Assembly (NCBI RefSeq): GCF_008180195.1
Contig: NZ_VTAV01000004.1
Coordinates: 62,001-126,000 of the forward strand
Direction: 5' to 3'
DNA: 64,000 nt
Source: Sphingobacterium phlebotomi
Lineage (GTDB): Bacteria > Bacteroidota > Bacteroidia > Sphingobacteriales > Sphingobacteriaceae
Positions 55,409-63,069 of the stretch are shown one piece after another (position 1 is the first letter of the stretch; every line of letters starts with the position of its first letter). The notes beneath the pieces were generated by a model. That model saw only the letters and a list, made by a program, of their open reading frames with translations. It made no database searches and had not been told where the DNA came from. The translations under genes were made by a program, and so were the position numbers.

Positions 55409-55440
55409 AGAAGGGAAGCGCGTTTGAAACGCTCCCTTTT
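55409..55440 (-). terminator. Hairpin between the fimbrillin-like and OmpA genes
   Basis: GAAGGGAAGCG (55410-55420) and CGCTCCCTT (55430-55438) form a GC-rich stem with one bulge. On the minus strand it follows the fimbrillin-like gene by about 16 bases. The T tract is weak, so it may only attenuate read-through into ompA. Confidence 0.5.
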
Positions 55441-55455
55441 ATTTTCATCCTTTAA

Positions 55456-57186
55456 TTACAGGGTTACAGGTAAGCCGGTATTGCAATCTACTATCTGTTT
55501 ACCCCCAACAAATGCTTTAATTTCGGTATCACCCACAATATTTTGCGAAACCCTAACTACATTTGGCGTGACGCCATCAGCATGCCAGGTTACGGTATTA
55601 AAGGCTACCGGTGTTACCCCATCTCCATCATCGCCACCTACAGTGCCATATAATTCCATCGGAAATAGTGGTCCGCCTCCCGGGTTTGCTTGACTTCCGG
55701 CTGTTTTGCATCCCTCCATTGTCACATTACCCTCCGGACTGATAATCAAACGAATAATCGGCGCCTCTTCCGTACCATACATATTCCATACATCCGTAAT
55801 ATTACCATCTTCATGATAGGTCCCATCGGTAAATCTTGCCGTCTGGCGTGCATCGCCGTTAATCTGAAAATCAATTTCATCGTTTGCTAATGGTTGACCG
55901 TTAATGACCATGTTAAAGGAGTTATCTAAATACATAATATCTAATACTACCCCGCCATTTGCTGTGGGGGAGAACTCAAATATTTTTGAAATTGCATTAT
56001 TGGCTCGTTCATCATATGAGTTGGGATCAGCCATATCCATTTCAAAATATTCTTTTTCGACATCAATCATACATCTTCCTCTATTCAGTCGCAGACGTAG
56101 CTCATATTTAACCCCAGGAGTAATCACGATATCATTGAAAACGACCTCTTTACGGACCAGATCGCTCAATCCATCAGGGGTCATACCTTGTACGGTAACA
56201 TAGGGAATACGGAAGCTAGCTGTCGATGTCGCATCATGCACCAACACGGTCGGCGAGCTTGTAGCCACTGTAACGCCAGCTGTTGGGATTGTAGGGAAAT
56301 CGATTGCCTTATCTACCGCCGTTCCCGGATAGGTCATAGATCCGTCTGATAACTTTACCGTAGCGCGGTTATTCGCGTCCGTACTATGCGTAGCTGACTC
56401 GAAACGAGGCTGAAATATTTCTTTGACGGAGTTGGCACCAAGATTTGTTCCGTCGATAACCGTCGTTATTTCAGTTAGTTTATTTACCAGAACAACATCT
56501 ACCGTATTTTCTCCAGAATCAATCTGTAAAGGTTGCGCGAAATGCATGAATTTGTCATGATCTTCGGTAATGGTAACCTGAAAATCATCTAGTGTAGCGC
56601 CTTCTAAATCAGGAATAGCGTCTGTACCTGCAGAATAGGCAATGAGCGTATACGCTCCAGTTCCTAAATTCAGACCTGTTCCTGCACCACCAGCACCATT
56701 ATAACCTAGGTCGATTTCTGTAAACGTATGTGGTGTTCCTTGCACAGTATAATCTTGCTGATATTCCAATAAACCATTTTTGAAAAGCAACAAACGGTAT
56801 TGCGTACCTATTTCCAAAGAAGTTTTAACTTCGGTAGCAGCTGCTTTTAATCCCCCAGCGGCTGATTGCCTTGCGCGAATCTGCGGAGATTCGGTTTCAG
56901 GGATGAACTCGGCAACAATATTGAGATCATCACCCAGTGAAACAACTTGTGTTTGGGTCTGTAAGCCTTTGGAGACAGAGGCTTTAGAACCGGAGATAGA
57001 AGACTTGTTATTATTTTTAATAAGTAAATCATCGGTTACGATTCCGCGTGTCAGATTGACCTTCAATTTGACACCATCATAAGTTCCATAAACGCCATTC
57101 TCTTTATTATTACATGATGCAGTAACAAATAGCGCCAAGAATAAACACCATATTATAGTTGTAGAATTTATTTTCATTTTCTTCAT
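55456..57186 (-). CDS. Fimbrillin-like (FimB/Mfa2-type) surface lipoprotein
   Basis: The 576-residue protein has a lipoprotein leader ending VTASC (lipidated Cys25). The mature part has beta-rich segments typical of Bacteroidota fimbrillins and their anchors: YRLLLFKNGLLEYQQDYTVQG, LNLGTGAYTLIAYSAGTDAIPDL and KYELRLRLNRGRC. It is larger than structural FimA. It is probably a surface-anchored fimbrial subunit. The small acidic gene 19 bp upstream and the two regulators nearby suggest a dedicated module. Confidence 0.72.
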   Translation of the reverse strand: MKKMKINSTTIIWCLFLALFVTASCNNKENGVYGTYDGVKLKVNLTRGIVTDDLLIKNNNKSSISGSKASVSKGLQTQTQVVSLGDDLNIVAEFIPETESPQIRARQSAAGGLKAAATEVKTSLEIGTQYRLLLFKNGLLEYQQDYTVQGTPHTFTEIDLGYNGAGGAGTGLNLGTGAYTLIAYSAGTDAIPDLEGATLDDFQVTITEDHDKFMHFAQPLQIDSGENTVDVVLVNKLTEITTVIDGTNLGANSVKEIFQPRFESATHSTDANNRATVKLSDGSMTYPGTAVDKAIDFPTIPTAGVTVATSSPTVLVHDATSTASFRIPYVTVQGMTPDGLSDLVRKEVVFNDIVITPGVKYELRLRLNRGRCMIDVEKEYFEMDMADPNSYDERANNAISKIFEFSPTANGGVVLDIMYLDNSFNMVINGQPLANDEIDFQINGDARQTARFTDGTYHEDGNITDVWNMYGTEEAPIIRLIISPEGNVTMEGCKTAGSQANPGGGPLFPMELYGTVGGDDGDGVTPVAFNTVTWHADGVTPNVVRVSQNIVGDTEIKAFVGGKQIVDCNTGLPVTL

Positions 57187-57204
57187 TTTTGGATTTACTT
57201 TAGA

Positions 57205-57432
57205 TTAAAAAAGATCGATTTCAATGTCTTTTATGATATCATCTTCTACCTGCCAACTTTCTTGCACCTCTTCGTTGGTTTCTTTAAGCGTTATAGACCC
57301 AGCTGCAATATTGTTTTCCAATTCCACGACAATCGATTCCATTTTGGGCGGGATATATACATCCTTTTTTTCTGTGCTAACACCCTGCAATAATTCTACT
57401 TTGCATAGAGGCACACTTCTTTGTTCTTCCAT
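57205..57432 (-). CDS. Small acidic protein upstream of the fimbrillin gene, 75 residues
   Basis: The sequence reads VYIPPKMESIVVELENNIAAGSITL in its middle and ends EESWQVEDDIIKDIEIDLF-like, with strong acidic character and no signal peptide or membrane segment. The pattern I-P-P-x-M-E...E-L-E...I-A-A-G-S followed by an acidic W-containing tail recalls small uncharacterised proteins I associate with fimbrillin genes in Sphingobacteriaceae, but I cannot verify that here. It is cotranscribed with the lipoprotein gene (19-bp gap) behind a TAnnTTTG box. Function unknown. Confidence 0.65.
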   Translation of the reverse strand: MEEQRSVPLCKVELLQGVSTEKKDVYIPPKMESIVVELENNIAAGSITLKETNEEVQESWQVEDDIIKDIEIDLF

Positions 57433-57980
57433 TTGTTGCTTTGGTTTTGCTGATTTATATAATATTAATTTTACTGATCATGCATTAACTAGTCGGCTTA
57501 TCCGAGCCTTTTAATTACGCTACAAAAGTAGTGTCACGGCCCTGTTGCAGAAAGCTTTTGTCTACCCCCAATACCGAAAAGAAATAATTTTTAATTTTAC
57601 ATTTTCGGTAAAACGAACAACACAAAAAAAATTACATACAATCTAATAATCAGCTAGTTGAATATAAAAAACCATCTAAACGGTAGCTATTAAACTACAT
57701 TTTTCAGAAAACAAAAGAGTATCATTAGTGCACCCGTCAGCGCAGTTTTCATCGTATTAATGATGTATCCATTTACTTGGCAAAAAAAACGGATAAAAGC
57801 ATCTTTGTGCTTGAATTTTGTATTTGTATCATACCAACCTCGGTATAATTTTTCATAGGTAGATTGAACCTGGTATTACATCCCCTGTAATACCGGTTCT
57901 TATTTATCAACGATACCGAATACATATTCAAATGGATAGGAAGACCGAATATAGATGGAATAAAAGACCACATACATAAC
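57433..57980. other. 548-bp divergent control interval between the fimbrillin operon and the AraC-type regulator
   Basis: This A/T-rich stretch separates two divergent transcription units. It holds the candidate minus-strand -7 box at 57523-57530 and a hairpin at 57866-57899, where GAACC-T-GGTATTACA pairs with TGTAATACC-GGTTC around a TCCCC loop. A smaller inverted pair, ATACC/GGTAT, lies just before it. A 69-codon minus-strand frame at 57773-57982 has no protein-like features. The long interval suits several regulator sites. Confidence 0.5.
57523..57530 (-). promoter_or_regulatory. Candidate -7 box for the small protein/fimbrillin operon
   Basis: Read on the minus strand this is TACTTTTG, an exact TAnnTTTG match, 91 bases before the start of the 75-residue gene. 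A good TTG is not found at the expected -33 spacing (CTG is), so it is a partial promoter. Confidence 0.45.
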
Positions 57981-58163
57981 ATGAAGGAAACAGAACCAAC
58001 AGCAATACGCTACGCAAAGACAGTACAACATTCCGTTGTCCAAGCTATTATTAATGGCGATCTGTTATTGGAAGAAGCCATGGAGCGATATAATATCTTG
58101 AGCAAAAAGACTATTATCCGCTGGTTAAAAAGATATCAAACCGAGCAGCCACAAGATATGTAG
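57981..58163 (+). CDS. Small HTH protein, 60 residues, upstream of the AraC-type regulator
   Basis: The 60-residue product contains HSVVQAIINGDLLLEEAMERYNILSKKTIIRWLKRYQ, which fits a single helix-turn-helix like the N-terminus of transposase OrfA proteins: a basic helix, then E-A-x-x-R-Y-x-I, then an I-x-R-W recognition helix. It stops at a natural end (QPQDM) and no catalytic transposase half follows, so it is either a stand-alone DNA-binding protein or the remains of an IS3-like OrfA. It reads into the TPR-AraC gene 74 bp downstream. Confidence 0.55.
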   Translation: MKETEPTAIRYAKTVQHSVVQAIINGDLLLEEAMERYNILSKKTIIRWLKRYQTEQPQDM

Positions 58164-58237
58164 CATAGCATACATTTGTTATATTCTCGTTACCTCTTGG
58201 ATTTCAGCCGAAAATTATTTAATATCACTACACTACT

Positions 58238-59839
58238 ATGAAGAATAATACTGCAGAACTCATCTTTCTCTATATCTTATGCTTACTAACTTCTATAGAC
58301 GCTGTATGCGCACAAAACATGGAGGATTTTAACAAACTATATAACCATACCTACTTAAAAACTGCTCACGAGGATTTCCCGAGGGCCCTTCACTTCGCCG
58401 ATTCACTATATTCAATTTCCGAAACGCCACAACTACAGGCCAAAAGCCTTATGTTGACAGCAACACTATACCAGCAGAAGGGCGAAATAATAAAATCTAT
58501 TGAGTACGCCATCAAGGCAGAAAAAATGATCGACCGTACGGATGATGTAAACTGGAAAACTCGAATTTATGGCTTTTTAGCAACGCAATATCGAATAGCA
58601 CGTCTATTTACACCATCGAAAGAATATGTTGAAAAAGCTAAATTTATGTGCCAAAAAATAAAGGAACCTCAAATTGCAAATACAACGATGGGATTGATTA
58701 TGCAGGAAATGGCTTATCACGAAATGGCTCTTAAGCATTATAAAAATGCGATAATACATATTCAGCAGGCCCAGCGGCATTTTAACGATATTGAGCAACA
58801 TCGGGATATCTTTTCTGCAGAAAATGAACAGCTACTGGGACTTAATTACTACCTTTTAGGTCAGGAGGATAGCGCTTTAGAGCACTACAAGATTGCACTA
58901 GACTTGAGTGCCCATCTGCCTCAAAATCATGTACCCGCTTTGATTTATAATGGATTGGCCAATATATACCTCAATAAAGAAAATCTTTCGAAAGCAAAGG
59001 AATACCTAGACAATGCGCAACGTATAGCGGATAAATCACACTATTTGCAGTTGAAAAAAGAGGTTAATGAGACGGCTTACAAATATTATGTTCGTATAAA
59101 TGACCTTGGTAAAATATTAACTATTAAAACAGCGCAGGATTCTATCTTGTCACACATTTACCGAAACTCTGCCGATTTTCTAAACAATTCTTATACCATG
59201 TTGGGATATGAAAGAGAACAAATGCAACGGCAGTCCAAAAACAAACTCGTTTTTCTGATCCTGGGAATCTTGATCGTATTGCCCATTATACTCTATTTCG
59301 TTTTGCCACAATTTAAACTAAACCCAGAAATTACTAACGTGACGAATGAAGATGAACAACCGCGACACTCTTCCCCAATTGAGACCGAAGGGAGAAATGA
59401 AGAGAGTATCGAAGTTCCTTTCCACGTAGAGAATAAAGAGGAAAATGAAACGGACTCCTCCATTCCGGTTGTAATATCTGAACAAGTAGTCGATAAGATT
59501 ATGATGCGATTAGAAGAATTCGAGAAGAAGCATCTCTATATCAAAAGAAATGTATCCCTTTCCTATTTAGCAATATACTGTGACACCAACGCTAAATACC
59601 TTTCTATGGTAATCAACTCGCATAAGAAAAAAGACTTCTATAACTATATCAATGAACTACGGATTAAATACGTTGTAGAGAAACTAACAAACTATCCCTA
59701 TTACAGACGATTGAAAGTAGCAGTGCTTGCGGACGAAGCTGGTTTTTCTTCACAAAGTAAATTTGCTGTACACTTCAAAAAAGTAACTTCTTTATCACCT
59801 TCGGAATTTATAAAATCATTGACGGATACCAGCCGCTAA
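58238..59839 (+). CDS. TPR-membrane-AraC transcriptional regulator
   Basis: The 533-residue protein has a signal-like N-terminus, TPR helices (about 40-320; KAKEYLDNAQRIADKSHYLQL, ALEHYKIALDLSAHL), one membrane span (about 332-353, LVFLILGILIVLPIILYFVL), an acidic linker and an AraC HTH domain (about 420-530; LSYLAIYCDTNAKYLSMVINSHKKKDFYNYINELR then AVLADEAGFSSQSKFAVHFKKVTSLSPSEFI). This is the Bacteroidota layout in which periplasmic TPRs sense a signal and the cytoplasmic HTH controls genes. It lies in divergent orientation to the fimbrillin operon. Confidence 0.88.
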   Translation: MKNNTAELIFLYILCLLTSIDAVCAQNMEDFNKLYNHTYLKTAHEDFPRALHFADSLYSISETPQLQAKSLMLTATLYQQKGEIIKSIEYAIKAEKMIDRTDDVNWKTRIYGFLATQYRIARLFTPSKEYVEKAKFMCQKIKEPQIANTTMGLIMQEMAYHEMALKHYKNAIIHIQQAQRHFNDIEQHRDIFSAENEQLLGLNYYLLGQEDSALEHYKIALDLSAHLPQNHVPALIYNGLANIYLNKENLSKAKEYLDNAQRIADKSHYLQLKKEVNETAYKYYVRINDLGKILTIKTAQDSILSHIYRNSADFLNNSYTMLGYEREQMQRQSKNKLVFLILGILIVLPIILYFVLPQFKLNPEITNVTNEDEQPRHSSPIETEGRNEESIEVPFHVENKEENETDSSIPVVISEQVVDKIMMRLEEFEKKHLYIKRNVSLSYLAIYCDTNAKYLSMVINSHKKKDFYNYINELRIKYVVEKLTNYPYYRRLKVAVLADEAGFSSQSKFAVHFKKVTSLSPSEFIKSLTDTSR

Positions 59840-59884
59840 CGTTTTAAACAGCTCGGAATATTGAAAAGTTTAACTCTTTACCTA

Positions 59885-60838
59885 CTAAAATTGGGCTATC
59901 CAGGTATACAGATCTTCTTGAGGTGGTACACCGAACGATTTGCGAAGACGGCTTTTTTTTGTCTGTACAGTGCGTACCGCTAAATGGTTATAATTCGCAA
60001 TATCTTTTGTTGTAAACCCCAGCTTTAAAAGAGCACACAGTTTAAATTCATCCGGCGTGATATCGGGTTTTTGTCGATATAAACTCGAATAAAAAGTAGG
60101 AAAAACCTGTCTAAATGCGACAGTGAAGGCTGCATTATCTTCCTGGGCTAATTTAACCAGTTCTTGTACAGATGATGGTGATTCTGGGATACTCGGCACA
60201 CCAATATCCGAATATGATGGCTGTACGGCGTGCAAAGCTTGACGATATAACTTCTGCATTTCATTGTTTTTCAACATAATAAAATATCCATTAACCATCA
60301 GTAACAATAGAAATTGTAGAAGGGTCGTCTGTTGATTTTCATGAAAACAAACCTGATTTCTCCAGTCGCCACTAGACCACTCGAGATCAAACAGCTGCAC
60401 CACATAAAACAATATAAAAATCCACAGGAACATAAATATATGATAAAGTCTGTGGTCTTCGTTAAAAATAAATAGCACTGCAAATAGGATTGTGAAATAA
60501 TACGGTGCAATTCCGTTATAGAAACCGGCAACGGAACAAAAATAAAATAAGACCAAAGTGCTACCCATCAACATGAAGGCTGCACACTTAGCGTTAAAAT
60601 ATAGCTTCGTATACCAAGGCAGTATAACGAATAAACAGCCAATAGTAAATAAAACTAAAAAATTAACTGGATGCCCGAGCGAAAGATTTCTGATTGCGTC
60701 AATAACAAAAATAAAAGACATCAAAAAAAAGTATTGATTCATCAGCTTTAGCCTGACAACCAACAATTTATCCATTCCTTCTTCAACATGCCTATTAGAT
60801 ACAAAATTCCAAAACGGTTTAAGTAAACTTATATTCAT
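59885..60838 (-). CDS. Six-helix membrane protein with C-terminal LuxR-type HTH
   Basis: The 317-residue protein has about six membrane helices (residues 30-210: YFFLMSFIFVIDAI, FLVLFTIGCLFVILPWY, FMLMGSTLVLFYFC, YYFTILFAVLFIFN, FMFLWIFILFYVVQLF, LLQFLLLLMVNGYFIML) followed by a cytoplasmic helical part and a LuxR-like HTH (ITPDEFKLCALLKLGFTTKDIANYNHLAVRTVQTKKSRLRKSFGV). It is probably a membrane-bound one-component regulator. It is convergent with the AraC-type gene, and the pair may jointly control the fimbrillin operon. Confidence 0.8.
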   Translation of the reverse strand: MNISLLKPFWNFVSNRHVEEGMDKLLVVRLKLMNQYFFLMSFIFVIDAIRNLSLGHPVNFLVLFTIGCLFVILPWYTKLYFNAKCAAFMLMGSTLVLFYFCSVAGFYNGIAPYYFTILFAVLFIFNEDHRLYHIFMFLWIFILFYVVQLFDLEWSSGDWRNQVCFHENQQTTLLQFLLLLMVNGYFIMLKNNEMQKLYRQALHAVQPSYSDIGVPSIPESPSSVQELVKLAQEDNAAFTVAFRQVFPTFYSSLYRQKPDITPDEFKLCALLKLGFTTKDIANYNHLAVRTVQTKKSRLRKSFGVPPQEDLYTWIAQF

Positions 60839-61570
60839 AATATATCCTAAAAATTAGTTTTATCGTTATTCAACGTGAGTCCACTGCCGGAAATGGTCTG
60901 TTTCGCGAATTTAGAGAATATTTATTGATATTAGTTCATACATTTATAATGGAAGAATTTATGTAGCCGAAATGCGACAACCTAATCAGACGACTATTTC
61001 TTAAAATTAATATATCTTTCCTTTTTAGATAAATAAAAAACAATTTTTACGGGTAAAACCAACGTTGACCCGGACGGAAGTATCGTTTCGGCGGACGAAA
61101 ATGCAACATCGGCGGACGGAAAAGTGATGGCGATGGGTGGAAGTATCACGTCGTCGTCCATCGAAATCGTTTCGTTGCCCTACCTGATGAAACTTACGTC
61201 CATCTTTTTCGCGTCGATGGGCGGGATGATCACTCCGTTGCCCAACATGGACGTATTGCCGCATGCCGACAACGTTTTGGTGTACAGAAGTCGGTTACCG
61301 TCATACGTCGACATCATCATCATGGGCAGAAGGTTCGTCTCGTCACAGTGAAAAAAGCGTATTCCGGACAGGGAGATAAAGAGGAAGGTCAACTTAGTTG
61401 CTTCGATGAGCAAATGTATCGTAATCCCATACAAAAGAACCGCATCCTTGCCCAACATATGGCTAAAGTTGTGCGCCGCCAAGACGTCGGCACACGGCAA
61501 AACAAAGCGGAAGCACGATCTCACCCACACCTCCCCTTGCGCCAGTACAGCGCGCAAAGTCCCTATTATA
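60839..61570. other. Stretch without a recognisable gene, including a CpG-rich block (about 61040-61350)
   Basis: The first 190 bp are A/T-rich and empty. The next 310 bp are markedly richer in G+C and in CG dinucleotides than anything nearby and contain repeated short units (TCGGCGGACG twice; GGAAGTATC twice). Long frames are open on both strands: minus 61180-61620, which would continue after a TAG to about 60998, and plus 61124-61351. None shows a domain I know. It could be a decayed gene or foreign DNA. Confidence 0.4.
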
Positions 61571-61795
61571 TTAACGCTTTCCTTTGGGCTTGCTTTCCTT
61601 GAAAGCACCTCCCAGATCATCTTCAGTATAGAAATGACGTCTTCCCATAATCCGCGTCACCAAGATGCCACGTTCTACCCAACGCGTGTAGGCACTATCT
61701 TTAATGTTCAGCTTACGCATCACCTCCTTTCGGGTCAATAGCGTATCTATTTCGCTTGGCTGGAGAGCCGAAGAGCATGTTTGCGGTATATCCAC
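61571..61795 (-). CDS. Excisionase-like helix-turn-helix protein, 74 residues
   Basis: The core LLTRKEVMRKLNIKDSAYTRWVERGILVTRIMGRRHFYTEDDL is the MerR/excisionase (HTH_17) fold common in small proteins beside Bacteroidota integrases: a first helix with L-T-R-x-E-V, a recognition helix ending T-x-x-R-W, and a wing G-R-R-x-F-Y. The frame starts with GTG (61795); a later Met is possible. The tail is Lys-rich. Its stop falls 49 bases inside the open frame that follows. It lies 66 bp from the dinB stop codon, and no integrase is seen in the window. Confidence 0.7.
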   Translation of the reverse strand: MDIPQTCSSALQPSEIDTLLTRKEVMRKLNIKDSAYTRWVERGILVTRIMGRRHFYTEDDLGGAFKESKPKGKR

Positions 61796-61861
61796 AGCCC
61801 GGTTATAAAATCAGGGAGTAAAATTTCTGATAAGATACATTCAAAAAATAAATACCATATC

Positions 61862-62950
61862 TCAAAACAACCGCAACTGGGGATTATTCAACTTTTCCAA
61901 ATCAGCATCATAAAAATTAGAGATCGTTACACCCAAAAGCCTTACCTTTTTATCTTCCATCTCCACTTTGTCGAAAAGGTCGGTTACTTGTTGAAAAATA
62001 TCGTCTGTAGTATTTAGGTAAAACATACTTGTTTTACTTCTCGTTATCTGCGTAAAGTCGGCAAATTTTATTTTTAAGGTAACGGTACGCCCCTGTTTTG
62101 CCTTACCTTCCAATCTTTTTTCTAATTTTTCACACAAAACTTTCAATTCCTTGAGCATTTCTTGCTCCTCTTTAATATCCGTTTCAAATGTATCTTCTAT
62201 ACCGATAGATTTGACTAGTCGATTAGATTTTACGGGTCGATTATCCTCTCCCCGCACCATGTGGTAAAAAAACTTACCGGATTTGCCGAATCTCCGAATC
62301 AATTCATTCTCGGTAAATTCTTTTAATTCTTTTCCCGTATGTATCCCCATACTTTTCATTTTTGTAGCCGTTACTTTTCCAACGCCAAAAAACTTGTCAA
62401 TAGGAAGTTGCTCTAAGAAAGAAATAATTCTGGAAGGTCCAATAAAGGTTAACCCATTTGGTTTTTGATAATCCGATGCAATTTTGGCAATAAACTTATT
62501 TGTAGATACTCCTGCTGAAGCAGTTAACCCCAGCTCGTCAAGAATAGCTGCTTTAATCTCTTTAGCAATATCAATAGCCGATCCTATTCCTTGTTTGTCT
62601 TCTGTCACATCCAGATAAGCTTCGTCCAGCGAAAGCGGTTCTATCAAATCGGTGTATCGCTTAAAAATTGCCCGTATCTGGTTTGAAACTTCCCGATATA
62701 CATCAAATCGAGGCCGCGTAAATACTAGGTGCGGACAACGCTGCAAAGCTTGTCGGGAAGACATTGCCGAACGTACTCCAAATCTCCTTGCCTCGTAACT
62801 TGCGGTAGCCACCACACCTCTACCATCCGGCGAGCCACCTACTGCAAGTGCTCTACCTCGCAATTCCGGAAAATCACGTTGCTCCACAGAAGCATAAAAA
62901 GCATCCATGTCAATATGAATTATTTTTCGTGTCTTATCGTTCATTCCCAT
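61862..62950 (-). CDS. dinB: DNA polymerase IV
   Basis: The 362-residue Y-family polymerase has the N-terminal IIHIDMDAFYASVEQRD (catalytic Asp), RGVVATASYEARRFGVRSAMSSRQALQRCP, the SLDEAYLDVT motif with the second and third acidic residues, GVSTNKFIAKIASDYQKPNGLTFI, an HhH region (PIDKFFGVGKVTATKMKSMGI) and the C-terminal little finger. It extends damaged or mismatched primers. It ends with LNNPQLRLF, probably a beta-clamp-binding motif of the QLxLF type. Its last 67 bp are repeated at 30504-30570. Confidence 0.96.
   Translation of the reverse strand: MGMNDKTRKIIHIDMDAFYASVEQRDFPELRGRALAVGGSPDGRGVVATASYEARRFGVRSAMSSRQALQRCPHLVFTRPRFDVYREVSNQIRAIFKRYTDLIEPLSLDEAYLDVTEDKQGIGSAIDIAKEIKAAILDELGLTASAGVSTNKFIAKIASDYQKPNGLTFIGPSRIISFLEQLPIDKFFGVGKVTATKMKSMGIHTGKELKEFTENELIRRFGKSGKFFYHMVRGEDNRPVKSNRLVKSIGIEDTFETDIKEEQEMLKELKVLCEKLEKRLEGKAKQGRTVTLKIKFADFTQITRSKTSMFYLNTTDDIFQQVTDLFDKVEMEDKKVRLLGVTISNFYDADLEKLNNPQLRLF
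61864..61930. repeat. Direct repeat of the dinB 3' end (right copy)
   Basis: This 67-bp segment, the codons for the last 22 residues of dinB, matches 30504-30570 at 57 of 67 positions in the same orientation. The outermost 40 bp have a single mismatch. It marks the right-hand boundary of the suspected island. Confidence 0.7.
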
Positions 62951-63014
62951 ATCTTTCCAAAATTAAAATGAATTTTCGTATATGAGAATAGCGCAAAGTA
63001 AAACCAAGAAATAT

Positions 63015-63022
63015 TATCTTTG
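63015..63022 (+). promoter_or_regulatory. Candidate -7 box for the porin gene
   Basis: TATCTTTG matches TAnnTTTG exactly, 48 bases before the porin ATG, in the 119-bp interval between the divergent dinB and porin genes. No TTG lies at the -33 spacing. Confidence 0.45.
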
Positions 63023-63069
63023 GCACTTTGCGACACGTAGTTAAAAGATACTTTTATATAACCATACGC

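Larger units (their letters stand above)
30504..61930. mobile_element. Possible old genomic island bounded by dinB 3'-end direct repeats
   Basis: The bounds are two same-orientation copies of the final 67 bp of dinB. Between them lie the polysaccharide operon, the OmpA/fimbrillin module, two regulators and an excisionase-like HTH gene 66 bp inside the right repeat. Integration of an element at a gene's 3' end creates this arrangement. No integrase, relaxase or transposase is seen, and the repeats have diverged, so if this was an element it is now fixed. Duplication and decay of dinB is the alternative. Confidence 0.3.

Noticed and set aside
57773..57982. 69-codon minus-strand frame in the divergent interval
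   Set aside because: It has no protein-like pattern or upstream signal and overlaps the start of the plus-strand HTH gene and the hairpin at 57866-57899.
61180..61620. 146-codon minus-strand frame as a gene following the excisionase-like protein
   Set aside because: It begins inside the HTH gene in another frame and has no recognisable domain. The opposite strand is equally open, so coding status cannot be decided.
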